Counted from the first letter of the stretch, positions 1 to 9,568 are shown. The stretch: 39,148 bases of DNA from an uncultured Eubacteriales bacterium (GCA_934667845.1 CAKUMQ010000022.1:1-39148); one strand, 5' to 3'. Numbers and translations are program-made. The notes: generated by a model not told the origin, from the sequence alone.

Positions 1-182
1 ATCAGGGAATTTACGCGGCAGAGCACCTGCCCGTTGACGGCGGCAAACTCCACCTTGCGGTCATGCGGCGTGAAGACGCCGTCCACGCCGTTTTGCCCGG
101 CGCGAAACAGCCCGTCCTCCGTTTGGGGTATCGCCTCTAATTCTTCCCGGAAATGCGTGCCGAGAATCGCGGTCAGTTCCAT
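1..182 (-). CDS. N-terminal part of an unidentified protein (cut by window edge)
   Basis: Only the first 60 or so codons are present and the rest lies beyond the left edge. The ATG at 182 is preceded on the minus strand by AAGGGAGA at a good distance, which supports a real start. The protein begins MELTAILGTHFREELEAIP and shows no signal peptide or recognisable motif, so it is probably cytoplasmic. It lies about 45 bases downstream of the terminator that closes the glycan locus. It could be a further locus gene expressed by readthrough, or the start of a new unit. I do not recognise the family. Confidence 0.6.
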   Translation of the reverse strand, partial: MELTAILGTHFREELEAIPQTEDGLFRAGQNGVDGVFTPHDRKVEFAAVNGQVLCRVNSL

Positions 183-224
183 AGGTATGTCTCCCTTATT
201 TGTCTGCAAAATGGATCTTTCCCA

Positions 225-268
225 AAAAGATCGGGCTGCCGGCAGTATCGCCGACAGCCCGATCCCCG
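225..268 (-). terminator. Intrinsic terminator closing the glycan locus
   Basis: On the minus strand there is a 15-bp stem (arms about 229-243 and 250-264, one imperfect pair) with a GATCGGGCTG/CAGCCCGATC base, followed directly by TTTTT. It sits 30 bases after the stop of the GH-A-like lipoprotein gene and 45 bases before the next ATG. That gap leaves little room for a separate promoter, so partial readthrough into the next gene is possible. Confidence 0.85.
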
Positions 269-294
269 TTTGTGTCAATAAACGGCAGGACAGG

Positions 295-3200
295 TCAACT
301 GATCCTGACGGCGCGCATGTTGCCGCCGTTATACGACCACGGGCAATAGCGGATCGTCAGCTTCTGACCGACCTTGATGCCCAGATCGTTCGGCATGCAC
401 AGCTTCACCCGGTCGCCGGTAGCGCCCTCGTATTCGAGCACGCAGTCGCCGCCGATCTCGAAGGTGTAGGTCTTGCCGCCGGCTTCCACCGTCACGGTGG
501 GATTGGCCGCCACGCCGTTGTTGAAGATCTGCTTCACCGCTTTGACGGTGCCGGTCACATTGCCGCGATACGCCTTCACCTCAACAACCTTGTTGCGGTC
601 GTCGGTCTTGATCTTGAGATAATCGCCCAGCTGGATCGAGGCGGGCGTAACCGATTTAAGCGCACTGTCGGGGTCACCGGCATTGCCCAGATAGACCTTG
701 CAGTTTGCCGCCACCGTCAGCGTAGCCGTGTTGGCATATTCGCTGACGGCGGGATCCTGCGCCAGCACCTTGAGCGCACTGGCGGTGCCGGTGGCGGCCG
801 CCTGGGCTTCAAAGCTCGACGGCAGATCCTGCGTGGGCTTCGCCACGTTCACCGTCAGCGTCACCTTGCCGCCGGATGCCTTTGTGCCGGAGGAGGCTTT
901 CTGAATCGTGTACACGCCGTTTTTCACGGTCAGCGCATAGGTGCCGGCATCCACCTCGGCGGTGAGTGTCACCTTCACCGTGTTCGAGGGAGACAGCGTA
1001 AAGGTATAGCCGGTCTTGGACGCCTTCTGCAGCTGCACCGCCGCCGTGGCGCTGCTGTTGTTCAGGTTCACGGTCAGCCCGTATTTGCCGAGCTTCGCAC
1101 TGCCCGCCACCGTGTAGTTTGCGGGCAGCGTCTGGCTGATGTTTCCGGTCAGCAGGTTATACGCCGACACATATTTGTTCGCGTCATAGAGCTTCTTCGC
1201 CTGCGTATAGATGCTGTCCTTGCCGCCGCGGGAGACGTAGTTTTCCAGCAGACGGGCGGCGTCCGCGCGGTACTGGGTGAACAGATAGCGGTTGCGCATC
1301 TGCAGATTGGTGTAGGTCATGCCCACGGTCGAACCGGTCGTGCGTCCCCACGGGCTGTACACCTTGATGCTCTTCAGCGCGCACCAGCTGCGCAGACCGC
1401 CGGTAGCCGCCATATGCACGCGGATATACACCGTCTTTTTCGAACGGTCGATGTAGTTGCTGATGTCGAACTGATCGCTGTCCAGCGTTTTCAGCTCTTT
1501 CACAAGGAATTTATCGTCGATCTCGTTATAGGCGCCTTTCAGGTCGTCCGCGTTGTTGCTGACATACAGGCGCATCCGCATCCTTGCCGCCATCGAGGTG
1601 ATGATGCGGCCGTCCATTTCAACGATCAGACCGTTCGTGGGCGCTTTGTCCAGCTGCAGCTTGAACATGACATAGCCGCCCTTGCCGAACGTGTTGGAGG
1701 GCGCGACCACATAGGAGGAGGAATAGGAGGTGCGCTCCACGTCCGTCGCCTCGACCAGCACGGAATTCTTCTTTTCACTGCCGGACTTTTCAAAGTTGTA
1801 ACTGAACAGCTCCGTGTGGTATCCCTTGACCGAGGCGGTGTCCTTATAGGTGGCGTTTTCGCTGGTCAGGTGACCGGAATCGGTATTTTTGAAGTTGTAA
1901 ATGGTGACATGGTCGGCGCCGTAGGCAAACGCCTGGGAAATAACACCGTAGTCCGACATCGAGCCGCGCTCGGCGTTTACGTCGCCGTATCGGCCCTGTG
2001 CCGAGACATAGTCGAGGGGACGGGGATCCGACAGCGCGTCGGCATATTCAAGGCCGGTGCGGATGGTATCCAGCATATGCGTCTCCCAGCTGCCGTGCGA
2101 CGAATCATACAGCGGGTAGGTGCTCAGCACGCTGTGGGTGAAGGAGTTCTCCACCAGCTGGGACGTCGGCAGCGTCACGCTGCTGCCCTTGACCAGCACG
2201 CTGTTATACTGCAGCCCCTTTTCCACGGATTCGCCTTCACCGGCGATGTAGGTGTGCAGATTTTTCAGCATCCACAGCTTCTCCTGCATACTCAAGCCGT
2301 TGGTGGGATCCAGCGTCACGCCGTCTTTCTTTGCCGCGGCGATCGTGGCGGCATTGAAATCGGCGCCGCCCTCGGGGGACTCTTCAAAAGCGGAATACGG
2401 CCAGTAGATCGGCTCGTTTTCGAGATACAGACCGATCTTCGGCAGCGTTTTGCCCGCCGCCGCATATTCGCCCATCTTATCGGAGATGTGCCGGGTGATC
2501 TCCTCGAGGCGGGTCTTGCGCGCCGCATTCAGCGCCGCATTGTTCATGGTCAGCCACGGCACGTTGGACCAGCGGTTGGGCGTGGAGAGCTGCCATTTGC
2601 CGCGGCCGTTGATGTTCAGGGGATCGTACACCACCTGATGATAGGTGATATCGCTGAACAGGCCGCCCTTGCCGTCGGGGCCGCTCGGCGTGCCCGACCA
2701 CCAGGAGTTCAGTCCGATGTGATACGGCGCGCCGGTCAGGGAGGACAGCTCCATCAGATAGTCCACCGTATTGTGCAGGCTCTCGGTGCCGCTGGACAGA
2801 TACGACACCTCGGTTGCAAAGCCCACTTCGTACATATTGCCGCCGTTAAAATCCTTCAGCAGGCTTTTCAGCGTCTGCGTATCCGTCTTGCTGTTTTTGG
2901 TCAGCTTCGGGGAGAGCAGCAGCACCTTCATCTTGCGGGCGACCTTTTCGCCTGCCAGCATACTGTCCATATCCGAGAACGCCCAGGCGCGGTGGAAACG
3001 CACCACCGCGTCACCGTAGTTTCTCAGCGTGACCGTCGCCTTGCCGTCTTTCCCGATCAGGGAGCCGGGCACGGGGATATAGTAGTTGACATTGTTATCC
3101 GAGCTGGGCGCGTAGCTGCGGAAATACACCTCGGTGCCGTTGACGTACACCGAATAGGCAAACACCTTGTCGTCGCGCAGGTGTACCTCCTCCAGCTCGA

Positions 3201-3672
3201 TCGTCGCATCCTTGCCCGCCGTCAGACCGGTGAAGGCAAAGGACAGCTCGCTGTTTTTGCCGGTCATCGTGCGGCAGGAGCGCTTGGTTCCCCACAGGGA
3301 GGAGGTCACCGTCGTCACGCCGGTCTTGCCCTTGGTCTGGACATCTTTGCCGGTCAGATCCGCCGTCGGTCCGTTCCCCTTGACATTGATCACGGGGATC
3401 GGAGGAGCCGTCGTGCCGGTCGTCCCGTTGTTTCCGGGGTTGCGGGTGCTGCCGCCCGAGGAGGTGGACTCCGTCGCGCCGGAGCCGCTCGTGCCGTCCG
3501 TGCTGTCGGCGCCGTCAGAGCTGTCGGCGCTGTCCGCCGTGGATTCCGCCCGGGAGGAGGGGTCATCCGCGGAAGTGCCCGAGCCGTCCGGATCCTTCGG
3601 CGTATTACATGCCGCCAGAGAAAACAGCAGGCACGCCGAAAGCAGCAGAGCAGACCATTTTTTCCATTGCAT
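295..3672 (-). CDS. Exported lipoprotein with a GH clan A-like barrel; paralogue of the protein at 6582-9509
   Basis: This is a predicted lipoprotein glycosidase-like protein of 1125 residues. The ATG at 3672 is chosen because AAAGGA lies 8-9 bases upstream; an ATG three codons earlier overlaps that site. The signal peptide ends in lipobox LAAC (Cys22), followed by a Ser/Thr/Gly/Asp-rich tether to about residue 92. A beta-sandwich (about 95-235) precedes a predicted alpha/beta barrel (about 245-600) that holds WWSGTPSGPDGKGG (about 324-337), LYLENEP (Glu420) and GRYGDVNAER (560-569). Asn-Glu-Pro at the end of a strand is typical of the acid/base site in clan GH-A. Further beta domains follow, ending in YCPWSYNGGNMRAVRIS. 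Order and motifs match the cytoplasmic protein at 6582-9509. I know of no named family, and substrate is unknown. It is the last gene before the terminator. Confidence 0.7.
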   Translation of the reverse strand: MQWKKWSALLLSACLLFSLAACNTPKDPDGSGTSADDPSSRAESTADSADSSDGADSTDGTSGSGATESTSSGGSTRNPGNNGTTGTTAPPIPVINVKGNGPTADLTGKDVQTKGKTGVTTVTSSLWGTKRSCRTMTGKNSELSFAFTGLTAGKDATIELEEVHLRDDKVFAYSVYVNGTEVYFRSYAPSSDNNVNYYIPVPGSLIGKDGKATVTLRNYGDAVVRFHRAWAFSDMDSMLAGEKVARKMKVLLLSPKLTKNSKTDTQTLKSLLKDFNGGNMYEVGFATEVSYLSSGTESLHNTVDYLMELSSLTGAPYHIGLNSWWSGTPSGPDGKGGLFSDITYHQVVYDPLNINGRGKWQLSTPNRWSNVPWLTMNNAALNAARKTRLEEITRHISDKMGEYAAAGKTLPKIGLYLENEPIYWPYSAFEESPEGGADFNAATIAAAKKDGVTLDPTNGLSMQEKLWMLKNLHTYIAGEGESVEKGLQYNSVLVKGSSVTLPTSQLVENSFTHSVLSTYPLYDSSHGSWETHMLDTIRTGLEYADALSDPRPLDYVSAQGRYGDVNAERGSMSDYGVISQAFAYGADHVTIYNFKNTDSGHLTSENATYKDTASVKGYHTELFSYNFEKSGSEKKNSVLVEATDVERTSYSSSYVVAPSNTFGKGGYVMFKLQLDKAPTNGLIVEMDGRIITSMAARMRMRLYVSNNADDLKGAYNEIDDKFLVKELKTLDSDQFDISNYIDRSKKTVYIRVHMAATGGLRSWCALKSIKVYSPWGRTTGSTVGMTYTNLQMRNRYLFTQYRADAARLLENYVSRGGKDSIYTQAKKLYDANKYVSAYNLLTGNISQTLPANYTVAGSAKLGKYGLTVNLNNSSATAAVQLQKASKTGYTFTLSPSNTVKVTLTAEVDAGTYALTVKNGVYTIQKASSGTKASGGKVTLTVNVAKPTQDLPSSFEAQAAATGTASALKVLAQDPAVSEYANTATLTVAANCKVYLGNAGDPDSALKSVTPASIQLGDYLKIKTDDRNKVVEVKAYRGNVTGTVKAVKQIFNNGVAANPTVTVEAGGKTYTFEIGGDCVLEYEGATGDRVKLCMPNDLGIKVGQKLTIRYCPWSYNGGNMRAVRIS

Positions 3673-3714
3673 TCGTCTCATCCTTTCTGGTCATAAATAG
3701 GGGACAAAAGTCCT

Positions 3715-6561
3715 TTATTCGGCAGGATAGAGCATCACGCTGACGATCTCCTTGGGACCGGCGTTCACCGTCACGGTGCCGTCGCCTACCGTAAGCGGCT
3801 CGCCGTTGATCTCCTCGAGCGTGACCTTTTCCGCCTTTTCCACTGCAAAGCCCGGATGCAGGACAATCGCGGCGGCTTCGTCGCTCTCGTTGTAGCCGCG
3901 CAGCAAAACAGCGTCCTCGTATTCGGCTTTCTTCATCGCCGTCACCACAAAGGAGTCGCCGTCGACCGTCATAAAGGAATGGGCGGTCGGCAGTACGCCC
4001 TCGTGCGGCGTGACCTGCACCACATGGAGGGGGGTGCAGAAATTGCCCGCGCGGTGCATGCGCTCCGCGGTCGTCAGCGCGCCGGTCACATCCAGCGCAT
4101 AACGGAACGTGAATTCACCCTGGCACTCCGCCAGCTCCTGATAGCGGAAGGTCTCGGTGGGGTTGCCCGCCGTGGAGAAGCAGCGCAGCAGCGTCATCGC
4201 AATGGAGCGGCTGCGGTTGTCCGTGACCTCATACTCCGACAGGCCGCAGTGGTACACCGACAGACCGCCCTTGTCGTCCATCACCGATACCAGCGACTTG
4301 GTGGGCCAGGTCTTGGCGGCTTCCTCATACCAGCCCGTGGAATCCGGCACCGGAATGGCGCGCTGCACCACGTCAAAGGGAGAATCCGCCACGCAGGTGT
4401 CGACCTCCGGCAGGCCGGTGGGGAACAGCACACGCAGGCGGTGATCCCGCACCTTATTGTTCACCGTGGTCTTGAATTCGAGCGCCGTGGCGTCCTTTTT
4501 CAGCGTCACCTCGGTGGCGATCGCCAGAACGGCGGTGGCTTTCGAGCGGTGGGGACGTCCCTGGTCGATCCACTCGCTGCCGTGCGGCACATGGATGCGC
4601 AGATCCGTCTCGATCGAGGCGGGCAGCTCCCAGGAATAGGTGATCCGGTAAGTTGCCTCCAGCTCGCCGTTGTAGATCAGCTCGATGTCGGGATGCTGGC
4701 TGAGGGTGGTGGTCATGCCCTTTTCATAGGCGGGGTCGAATTTCAGCGGGCCGCCCTTGTCGGAGCAATCCTCGAAATAGTGGATACGGTCATAGCGGCG
4801 GCCGGTGGTCTTGTCCAGAACAGACAGCGTGCCGTTGTCCTGAATATCCACCGCGAGGAACGCGTTCTCCATATGCTGCGCGTCGTCGGCAATGGGGTTG
4901 CGCTCCGCCTGCTTGAGGGTATACGGCTCGACCTTGATCGTGGTATAGCCGTTCGCCGGCACATCCTTCACCTGCAGGGCAAAATGGCAGCGGGTGGCTT
5001 CATAGCCGATAACGTTGCCGAACTTGAGGTAGCCGAACACGTTGTCGTCCTCGAGGCTCAGGATCTGGCAGTCCACGGGGTTGCCGTTCATGTCGGTCGC
5101 CTTCAGATAGAAATCGCGGCGGCTGTTGCCCGACCAGCGAACATTCCAGTCGCGCGGGATGTCCACAAGGCACTCCACGATGCCGGAGCGCGGAACAAAC
5201 GCGGTGTTTGCGATCACGAGACCGATCTCGCGCTCACCGAGCTTGGAGAGATCAATGCGTCCTGCAAGCTCGCTCAGCGAGGTCTTGATGACCGTCTCGC
5301 CGATATCCTGCACCTTGCGGTACCGCTCGTTCATGGTCTCGGTCACGCGATCGACATGGCAGCCGCCGATGCCGTCGTGCTGCTGGTTCTTCAGCAGCTC
5401 TTTCCACGCCTTGTGCATAGCCACGGCGGGGTAGGGCGTGCCGCCCAGCATGCTCCAGACCGCGATCGGCTCGGAACGGCCGGTCAGCAGCGCTTCGCAG
5501 CGGGAGTTTTGCAGCTTGACGGGCATACGGGCGGAGAACACGCCGTTGTACAGCGGTCCGAACGCATCATGCACGCGCTCGACCTCCAGCATTTCGCCGG
5601 ACAGCACCGGCAGCTTCTCCATGATGCCGCGGTCGCGGAGCTTTTCGTTGACGGTCGCGATATAGTCCTCGAGGCTCGCGACCTTCAGGGTGCCGAAATC
5701 GCCCTTTTCGTTGATCAGGCGCACCAGTTCGCTGACGATGGGATCGGGATTTTCCTGGTCGAAGCCCTGCAAAAACAGCAGATCCTCCACCGAGCTTTTA
5801 TCTTTCACCGTGTCGATCAGCTGCTGCATCCCGTGCAGGGCGGCGGGCAGATCGCGGGCGCACTGCTGGTTGTAGACGTTGTGGTTGACCATGTCGAGGT
5901 TATTGTCGCTGACATGCGTCAGATAGGCATCTCCCAGATTGCTGCGGCCGATGCGGTGGTTGTCGCCGCTGACGCTGTCGCCGCCGAGGATATAGGGCAG
6001 ATACACATAGCGCCAGAAGTTCAGCCGGTGATACGCGCCGAACGTAATACCCAGCGCCTCGGTGCCGTCCGGCGCCCTCCAGCGGAATTCCAGCCGATCC
6101 AGCTTCGACTGGTCCACGCCGCGGTAGAAGATGATGGTGTTCATACCAAACTGGCGGTAGATCTGCGGCAGCTGGGAGACCTGTCCCCAGCTGAAGATGT
6201 TGTAGCCCGCCTTCATGACCTTGCCCAGCTTATGGGCAATATCGTGACCGGTGAGCAGGTTGCGCACCAGCGCCTCGCCGCTGACGAGGTATTCCGCGGG
6301 AAGCGTATACCACGGGCCGGTCAGGATCCTGCCCTCTGCCACCAGCTTTTCCAGCTCCGCACGGCGCTCCGGACGGATGTCCAGATAGTCGTCCAGCATG
6401 GACGTCTGGCTGTCGGTATGGAAATAGGTGAACTCCTTGTCCTTGTTCATAATGTTGATCAGATCGTCCACCGCTTCCGCCAGACGGAACTGGGTCTCGC
6501 TGAAGGACCAGCGGTATTCGCGATCCCAGTGGGTGTTGATGATCAGATGCATGTTATACAT
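3715..6561 (-). CDS. GH38 alpha-mannosidase family protein with a divergent nucleophile motif
   Basis: The 948-residue protein has no signal peptide, so it is cytoplasmic. The start at 6561 has AAAAGGAGGAG seven bases upstream; an ATG eight codons earlier overlaps the previous stop (ATGA) and could add coupling, but its spacing is poor. GH38 landmarks are NTHWDRE (metal ligands His11 and Asp13), DSQTSMLDDYLDIRPE, GPWYTLPAEYLVSGEALVRN, GFDQENPDP and QQHDGIGG (His395, Asp396). C-terminal beta domains match the mannosidase fold. Family members cleave alpha-mannosides with retention, using one Zn or Ca ion. In most members the nucleophile Asp lies in DxFGH; here the aligned stretch is GYNIFSWGQ, giving Phe123 instead. 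Either this subfamily uses another residue or activity is altered. It lies between the two GH-A-like paralogues, 20 bases after one and 43 before the other. Confidence 0.88.
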   Translation of the reverse strand: MYNMHLIINTHWDREYRWSFSETQFRLAEAVDDLINIMNKDKEFTYFHTDSQTSMLDDYLDIRPERRAELEKLVAEGRILTGPWYTLPAEYLVSGEALVRNLLTGHDIAHKLGKVMKAGYNIFSWGQVSQLPQIYRQFGMNTIIFYRGVDQSKLDRLEFRWRAPDGTEALGITFGAYHRLNFWRYVYLPYILGGDSVSGDNHRIGRSNLGDAYLTHVSDNNLDMVNHNVYNQQCARDLPAALHGMQQLIDTVKDKSSVEDLLFLQGFDQENPDPIVSELVRLINEKGDFGTLKVASLEDYIATVNEKLRDRGIMEKLPVLSGEMLEVERVHDAFGPLYNGVFSARMPVKLQNSRCEALLTGRSEPIAVWSMLGGTPYPAVAMHKAWKELLKNQQHDGIGGCHVDRVTETMNERYRKVQDIGETVIKTSLSELAGRIDLSKLGEREIGLVIANTAFVPRSGIVECLVDIPRDWNVRWSGNSRRDFYLKATDMNGNPVDCQILSLEDDNVFGYLKFGNVIGYEATRCHFALQVKDVPANGYTTIKVEPYTLKQAERNPIADDAQHMENAFLAVDIQDNGTLSVLDKTTGRRYDRIHYFEDCSDKGGPLKFDPAYEKGMTTTLSQHPDIELIYNGELEATYRITYSWELPASIETDLRIHVPHGSEWIDQGRPHRSKATAVLAIATEVTLKKDATALEFKTTVNNKVRDHRLRVLFPTGLPEVDTCVADSPFDVVQRAIPVPDSTGWYEEAAKTWPTKSLVSVMDDKGGLSVYHCGLSEYEVTDNRSRSIAMTLLRCFSTAGNPTETFRYQELAECQGEFTFRYALDVTGALTTAERMHRAGNFCTPLHVVQVTPHEGVLPTAHSFMTVDGDSFVVTAMKKAEYEDAVLLRGYNESDEAAAIVLHPGFAVEKAEKVTLEEINGEPLTVGDGTVTVNAGPKEIVSVMLYPAE

Positions 6562-6581
6562 CGCGTTCTCCTCCTTTTGAA

Positions 6582-9509
6582 TCATTCTCTGTCCCCGATG
6601 CGGTCAGCACGGGGCAGTCTGCCGTTTACACAGTACGGGCAATAGCTGACCGTCACCGGAAGACCGACGGTCAGTCCCAGACTGCCGTCTGCACAGCAGA
6701 GCGGGTCACAGCAGGGAGCGCCGGTGAATTCCAGCGCACAGCCGCGCGCCACCGTGACGCTGACCGTTTTGCCGCTGTCGTCGGCGACCGTCACGAAAGC
6801 GTCGCGCGCTTCCGCCATGAAATCGCGCGGCTCCACCGCCTGCACGGTGCCGGATATCCGTCCCACGGTGCAGTACAGCGCCGTCACAACGCCGTCGGTC
6901 AGCATGGCCTGCACCATGCTGCCGGGCGGGAGCTGTTTCCGCTCAGCCGGGACAAAGGCGCCGCCGTCCTGCCGCAGGTAATACGCCGTATCGGCGGTCA
7001 GCGGCAGCAGCTGCTTATGCTGATAGTGCCAGTCGGCAAGCGCCTGCGTCTGCATATGCACGCGGTGCTCATCCGTCGCCAGCAGGCGCCCGGTGCAGGT
7101 ATCGGGCAGGGGCTCCTTTAGCACCGTGACGGTGCTGCTGCCCTTGGCAGGGGTCAGGTGCCAGCGGTTTGTCCCGCGCGGCGACGCCGATACGCCGGTG
7201 AAGGTGATCGCAGTCCCCGGCTCGCCCTCCGTCTCCAGCTGCCAGCCCGCCCCCTCCGGGGTCAGGTGCAGATACACCGGTCGATCCGTTTCGGCGGTCA
7301 GCGGGAAGCGTCCCAGCGTGCCGCGGTCATACAGGAAAAACCGCTCGGTGCGCTTTTCGGAAACAACCGCGCGCAGCCGGGCATACCGCTCGGCATACTG
7401 CGCCGATGTCTCTGCGGGGGGAACGGCTTTCGCAAGCTCCGGATACCGGCTGCGCAGCTTTTGGCATTCGGCGCGGGCGATCACCATGCGGGACAGCTCG
7501 CGCTTTTCGTCATAGGTAAAGCTGAAGCCGTCGGTATGCCCGGTCGGCAGCCGCCAGTCGGCCAGCATGCGGAAAAACCACACATAGTTAAGATCTGCCC
7601 AGTCCTCGTCAAACGTCGTGCTGGTGATCTCCAAACCTACCAGCAGCTCCTCGTCGGGCGCATAGCCCGCAAGCGGGATGTTCTGCAAGATCACTGCCGC
7701 CACATTGTCCTGCTGCGGCAGGTCGCACACCGCGGTCAGCTTCTCCGGCGACGTGCCCGCCCATACGCGGATGCCGCCGTTTTTCGGCTTGACAAATGCG
7801 CTCAGCTCCAGCAGCGCGCCGTGCGGATAGTCGCCGACCCTGCCCACACGCAGCACGATCCTGCCGGTGCCGGGCACCTCCGGCTGCCAGACCCAGCGGT
7901 TGCGATACGGGCGGCGCGCCAGATTGTCACAGGAGACGATGGCGGGGTCTTTAAGCCCGCGGGTGAATATATCGTATTCAAAGACCGGCGCGGCGTACAC
8001 AGGCTCCCGATACGGCGTATGTCCGGCGTGCGCCGTCGCCGCGGTATCCCGAAAATCTGTGGGATAGTAGTTGAAGATCATGGTGCTGTCGCCGCCGAAC
8101 AGGTAATAATAGTGGTGGAACGTGTGATCGGTGTAGCAGATGCGCTCGGAGTTGATATCGCCGAACCGCCCGAACTGAATGGCGTAATCGAAATAGCGGC
8201 GATCCTCCCAGTTGCACCCCTCCAGCCCCAGCTTCGCCCACGGCGTCACATGCGTCTCCCACTGCGGATGGCGGAAATGCTGATAAGGATAGCACTGTCC
8301 GGGGAACACATGGGTGTAGGTGTTCTCCGCCAGCTCCCGCCCGCTGTAGCGGCAGGTGCCGTTTTGCACAACGGCGTATTCCTCGTCCGACCCGCGGTAA
8401 AACGCCTCGGACAGCTGATCAATATAGGTGTTGAGATTTTTCTGCATCCACAGCCGGTCGGTCTCGTTCAGCGGACCGGTATGGCGAAGCTGTACGCCGT
8501 CCGCCTCCGCCGCCCTGACCGCCGCCACGCAGAAGTCTCCGCCGGAGTCGGGATTATTCGTATAGGCAAAGCTCGCCCAGTAGGTCGGCTCGTTGTCAAT
8601 AAACAGCTTGACCGGCGGCAGCTCCTGCGTTGCACGCACCGCCGCGATCTCCTTGGACAGCATGTGCAGCATCCAATGCAGGCGGCAGCAGCGGACGCCG
8701 TTTAACACCGCGTGGTTCATTGTCAGCCACGGGGTGTTTGACCACATATTCGGCACAGACAGGGCGTAATTCCCCGTCAGCGAATCATAGGTCACCTGAT
8801 TATATTCCATATCCCCGAAATAGCCGCCCTGTCCGTCCGGCCCGCTGGGGGTTCCTCCCCACCAGGTGTTCAGGTCCAGAAACAGCGGCACTTGGGTGCG
8901 GGCACTCAAGGTCAGAATGTACCGGACGAGATCGGTCATCTCGTCATCGGTACGGCTCATGTAGAACAGATCCTGCCCGAAACGCATCCGGTAGATCCCG
9001 TCATTGCCAAACTCCGTCTTCATGGACTCGATCAGCGCGCAGTCCTTCTCGAGATCATGGGACAGATGCGGGGCAAAAAAGCCCACGTCCATCGGATGCT
9101 GACCGGCAGTCTCCAACAGCTTCAGGTCGTGAAGACGGGCATCCCACAAAAAGACCGGACTGCCGGAAATGTTTTCCATGCCGATCTCCGCCTCGCCGTC
9201 GATCGGCAGATCGTCGGGCAGACGGATAAATACGCTCACCGGCGCATTGGCCAGCGGCTCATAGGAGCGGGTGTAGATGTGTCTGCCGTTTACCGTCACC
9301 GTGTAGCAAAAGGCGGCGTCCTCCCGCCGATGCAGCTCACGCAGCTCCAGAATGCGCTCCCGCTCTGCCGCAGGCAGGCGAAAGCAGACATGACCGCGGG
9401 AATCCAAACGGACGCCGGTGTGGGTATCGGTCACCGATCCCACTGCCGTTTCCCTCTTCACGCGGGGCAGTGTGTTGTCATTAAGCGAAAAATCGTACAC
9501 AAACGGCAT
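6582..9509 (-). CDS. Cytoplasmic GH clan A-like protein, paralogue of the lipoprotein at 295-3672
   Basis: This 975-residue protein has no signal peptide. The ATG at 9509 has GGAGG nine bases upstream; the frame stays open for 26 more codons, but that part is Arg/Pro-rich and covers the RBS. Layout: beta-sandwich with CYTVTVNGRHIYTRSYEP (about 65-130), predicted barrel with FLDLNTWWGGTPSGPDGQGG (210-229), LFIDNEPTYW (Glu307) and GRFGDINSER (447-456), then beta domains and a C-terminal module ending YCPYCVNGRLPRADRIGD. These blocks run in the same order as in the exported paralogue. Asn-Glu-Pro suggests a GH-A acid/base, and Glu455 in the second motif is a candidate nucleophile (inference). 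Its position before the GH38 gene suggests that both act on imported oligosaccharides. I cannot assign a CAZy family. Confidence 0.7.
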   Translation of the reverse strand: MPFVYDFSLNDNTLPRVKRETAVGSVTDTHTGVRLDSRGHVCFRLPAAERERILELRELHRREDAAFCYTVTVNGRHIYTRSYEPLANAPVSVFIRLPDDLPIDGEAEIGMENISGSPVFLWDARLHDLKLLETAGQHPMDVGFFAPHLSHDLEKDCALIESMKTEFGNDGIYRMRFGQDLFYMSRTDDEMTDLVRYILTLSARTQVPLFLDLNTWWGGTPSGPDGQGGYFGDMEYNQVTYDSLTGNYALSVPNMWSNTPWLTMNHAVLNGVRCCRLHWMLHMLSKEIAAVRATQELPPVKLFIDNEPTYWASFAYTNNPDSGGDFCVAAVRAAEADGVQLRHTGPLNETDRLWMQKNLNTYIDQLSEAFYRGSDEEYAVVQNGTCRYSGRELAENTYTHVFPGQCYPYQHFRHPQWETHVTPWAKLGLEGCNWEDRRYFDYAIQFGRFGDINSERICYTDHTFHHYYYLFGGDSTMIFNYYPTDFRDTAATAHAGHTPYREPVYAAPVFEYDIFTRGLKDPAIVSCDNLARRPYRNRWVWQPEVPGTGRIVLRVGRVGDYPHGALLELSAFVKPKNGGIRVWAGTSPEKLTAVCDLPQQDNVAAVILQNIPLAGYAPDEELLVGLEITSTTFDEDWADLNYVWFFRMLADWRLPTGHTDGFSFTYDEKRELSRMVIARAECQKLRSRYPELAKAVPPAETSAQYAERYARLRAVVSEKRTERFFLYDRGTLGRFPLTAETDRPVYLHLTPEGAGWQLETEGEPGTAITFTGVSASPRGTNRWHLTPAKGSSTVTVLKEPLPDTCTGRLLATDEHRVHMQTQALADWHYQHKQLLPLTADTAYYLRQDGGAFVPAERKQLPPGSMVQAMLTDGVVTALYCTVGRISGTVQAVEPRDFMAEARDAFVTVADDSGKTVSVTVARGCALEFTGAPCCDPLCCADGSLGLTVGLPVTVSYCPYCVNGRLPRADRIGDRE

Positions 9510-9543
9510 AGCCGATATCCTCCGTGCGCTGTGCCGCGGGACC

Positions 9544-9568
9544 GGGCCGCCCCGCAGGGGAGCGGCCC
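9544..9568 (-). other. GC-rich hairpin in the 9510-9610 gap, no U-tract
   Basis: A 7-bp perfect GC stem (GGGCCGC/GCGGCCC) closes over a loop that itself contains CCCC/GGGG. It lies between the CBM6-like gene and the GH-A-like gene. No T-run follows on the minus strand, so it is better read as an mRNA 3'-end stabiliser or processing element than as a terminator. Confidence 0.45.

Noticed and set aside
34..3696. Very long open frame on the plus strand across the GH-A-like lipoprotein gene
   Set aside because: It lies antisense to a gene with a signal peptide, RBS and matching paralogue. Its product is rich in His, Arg, Gly and Val with no domain pattern, as expected from the shadow of GC-rich codons.
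3856..6645. Long plus-strand open frame opposite the GH38 gene
   Set aside because: No RBS, biased composition, and the other strand carries clear GH38 motifs.
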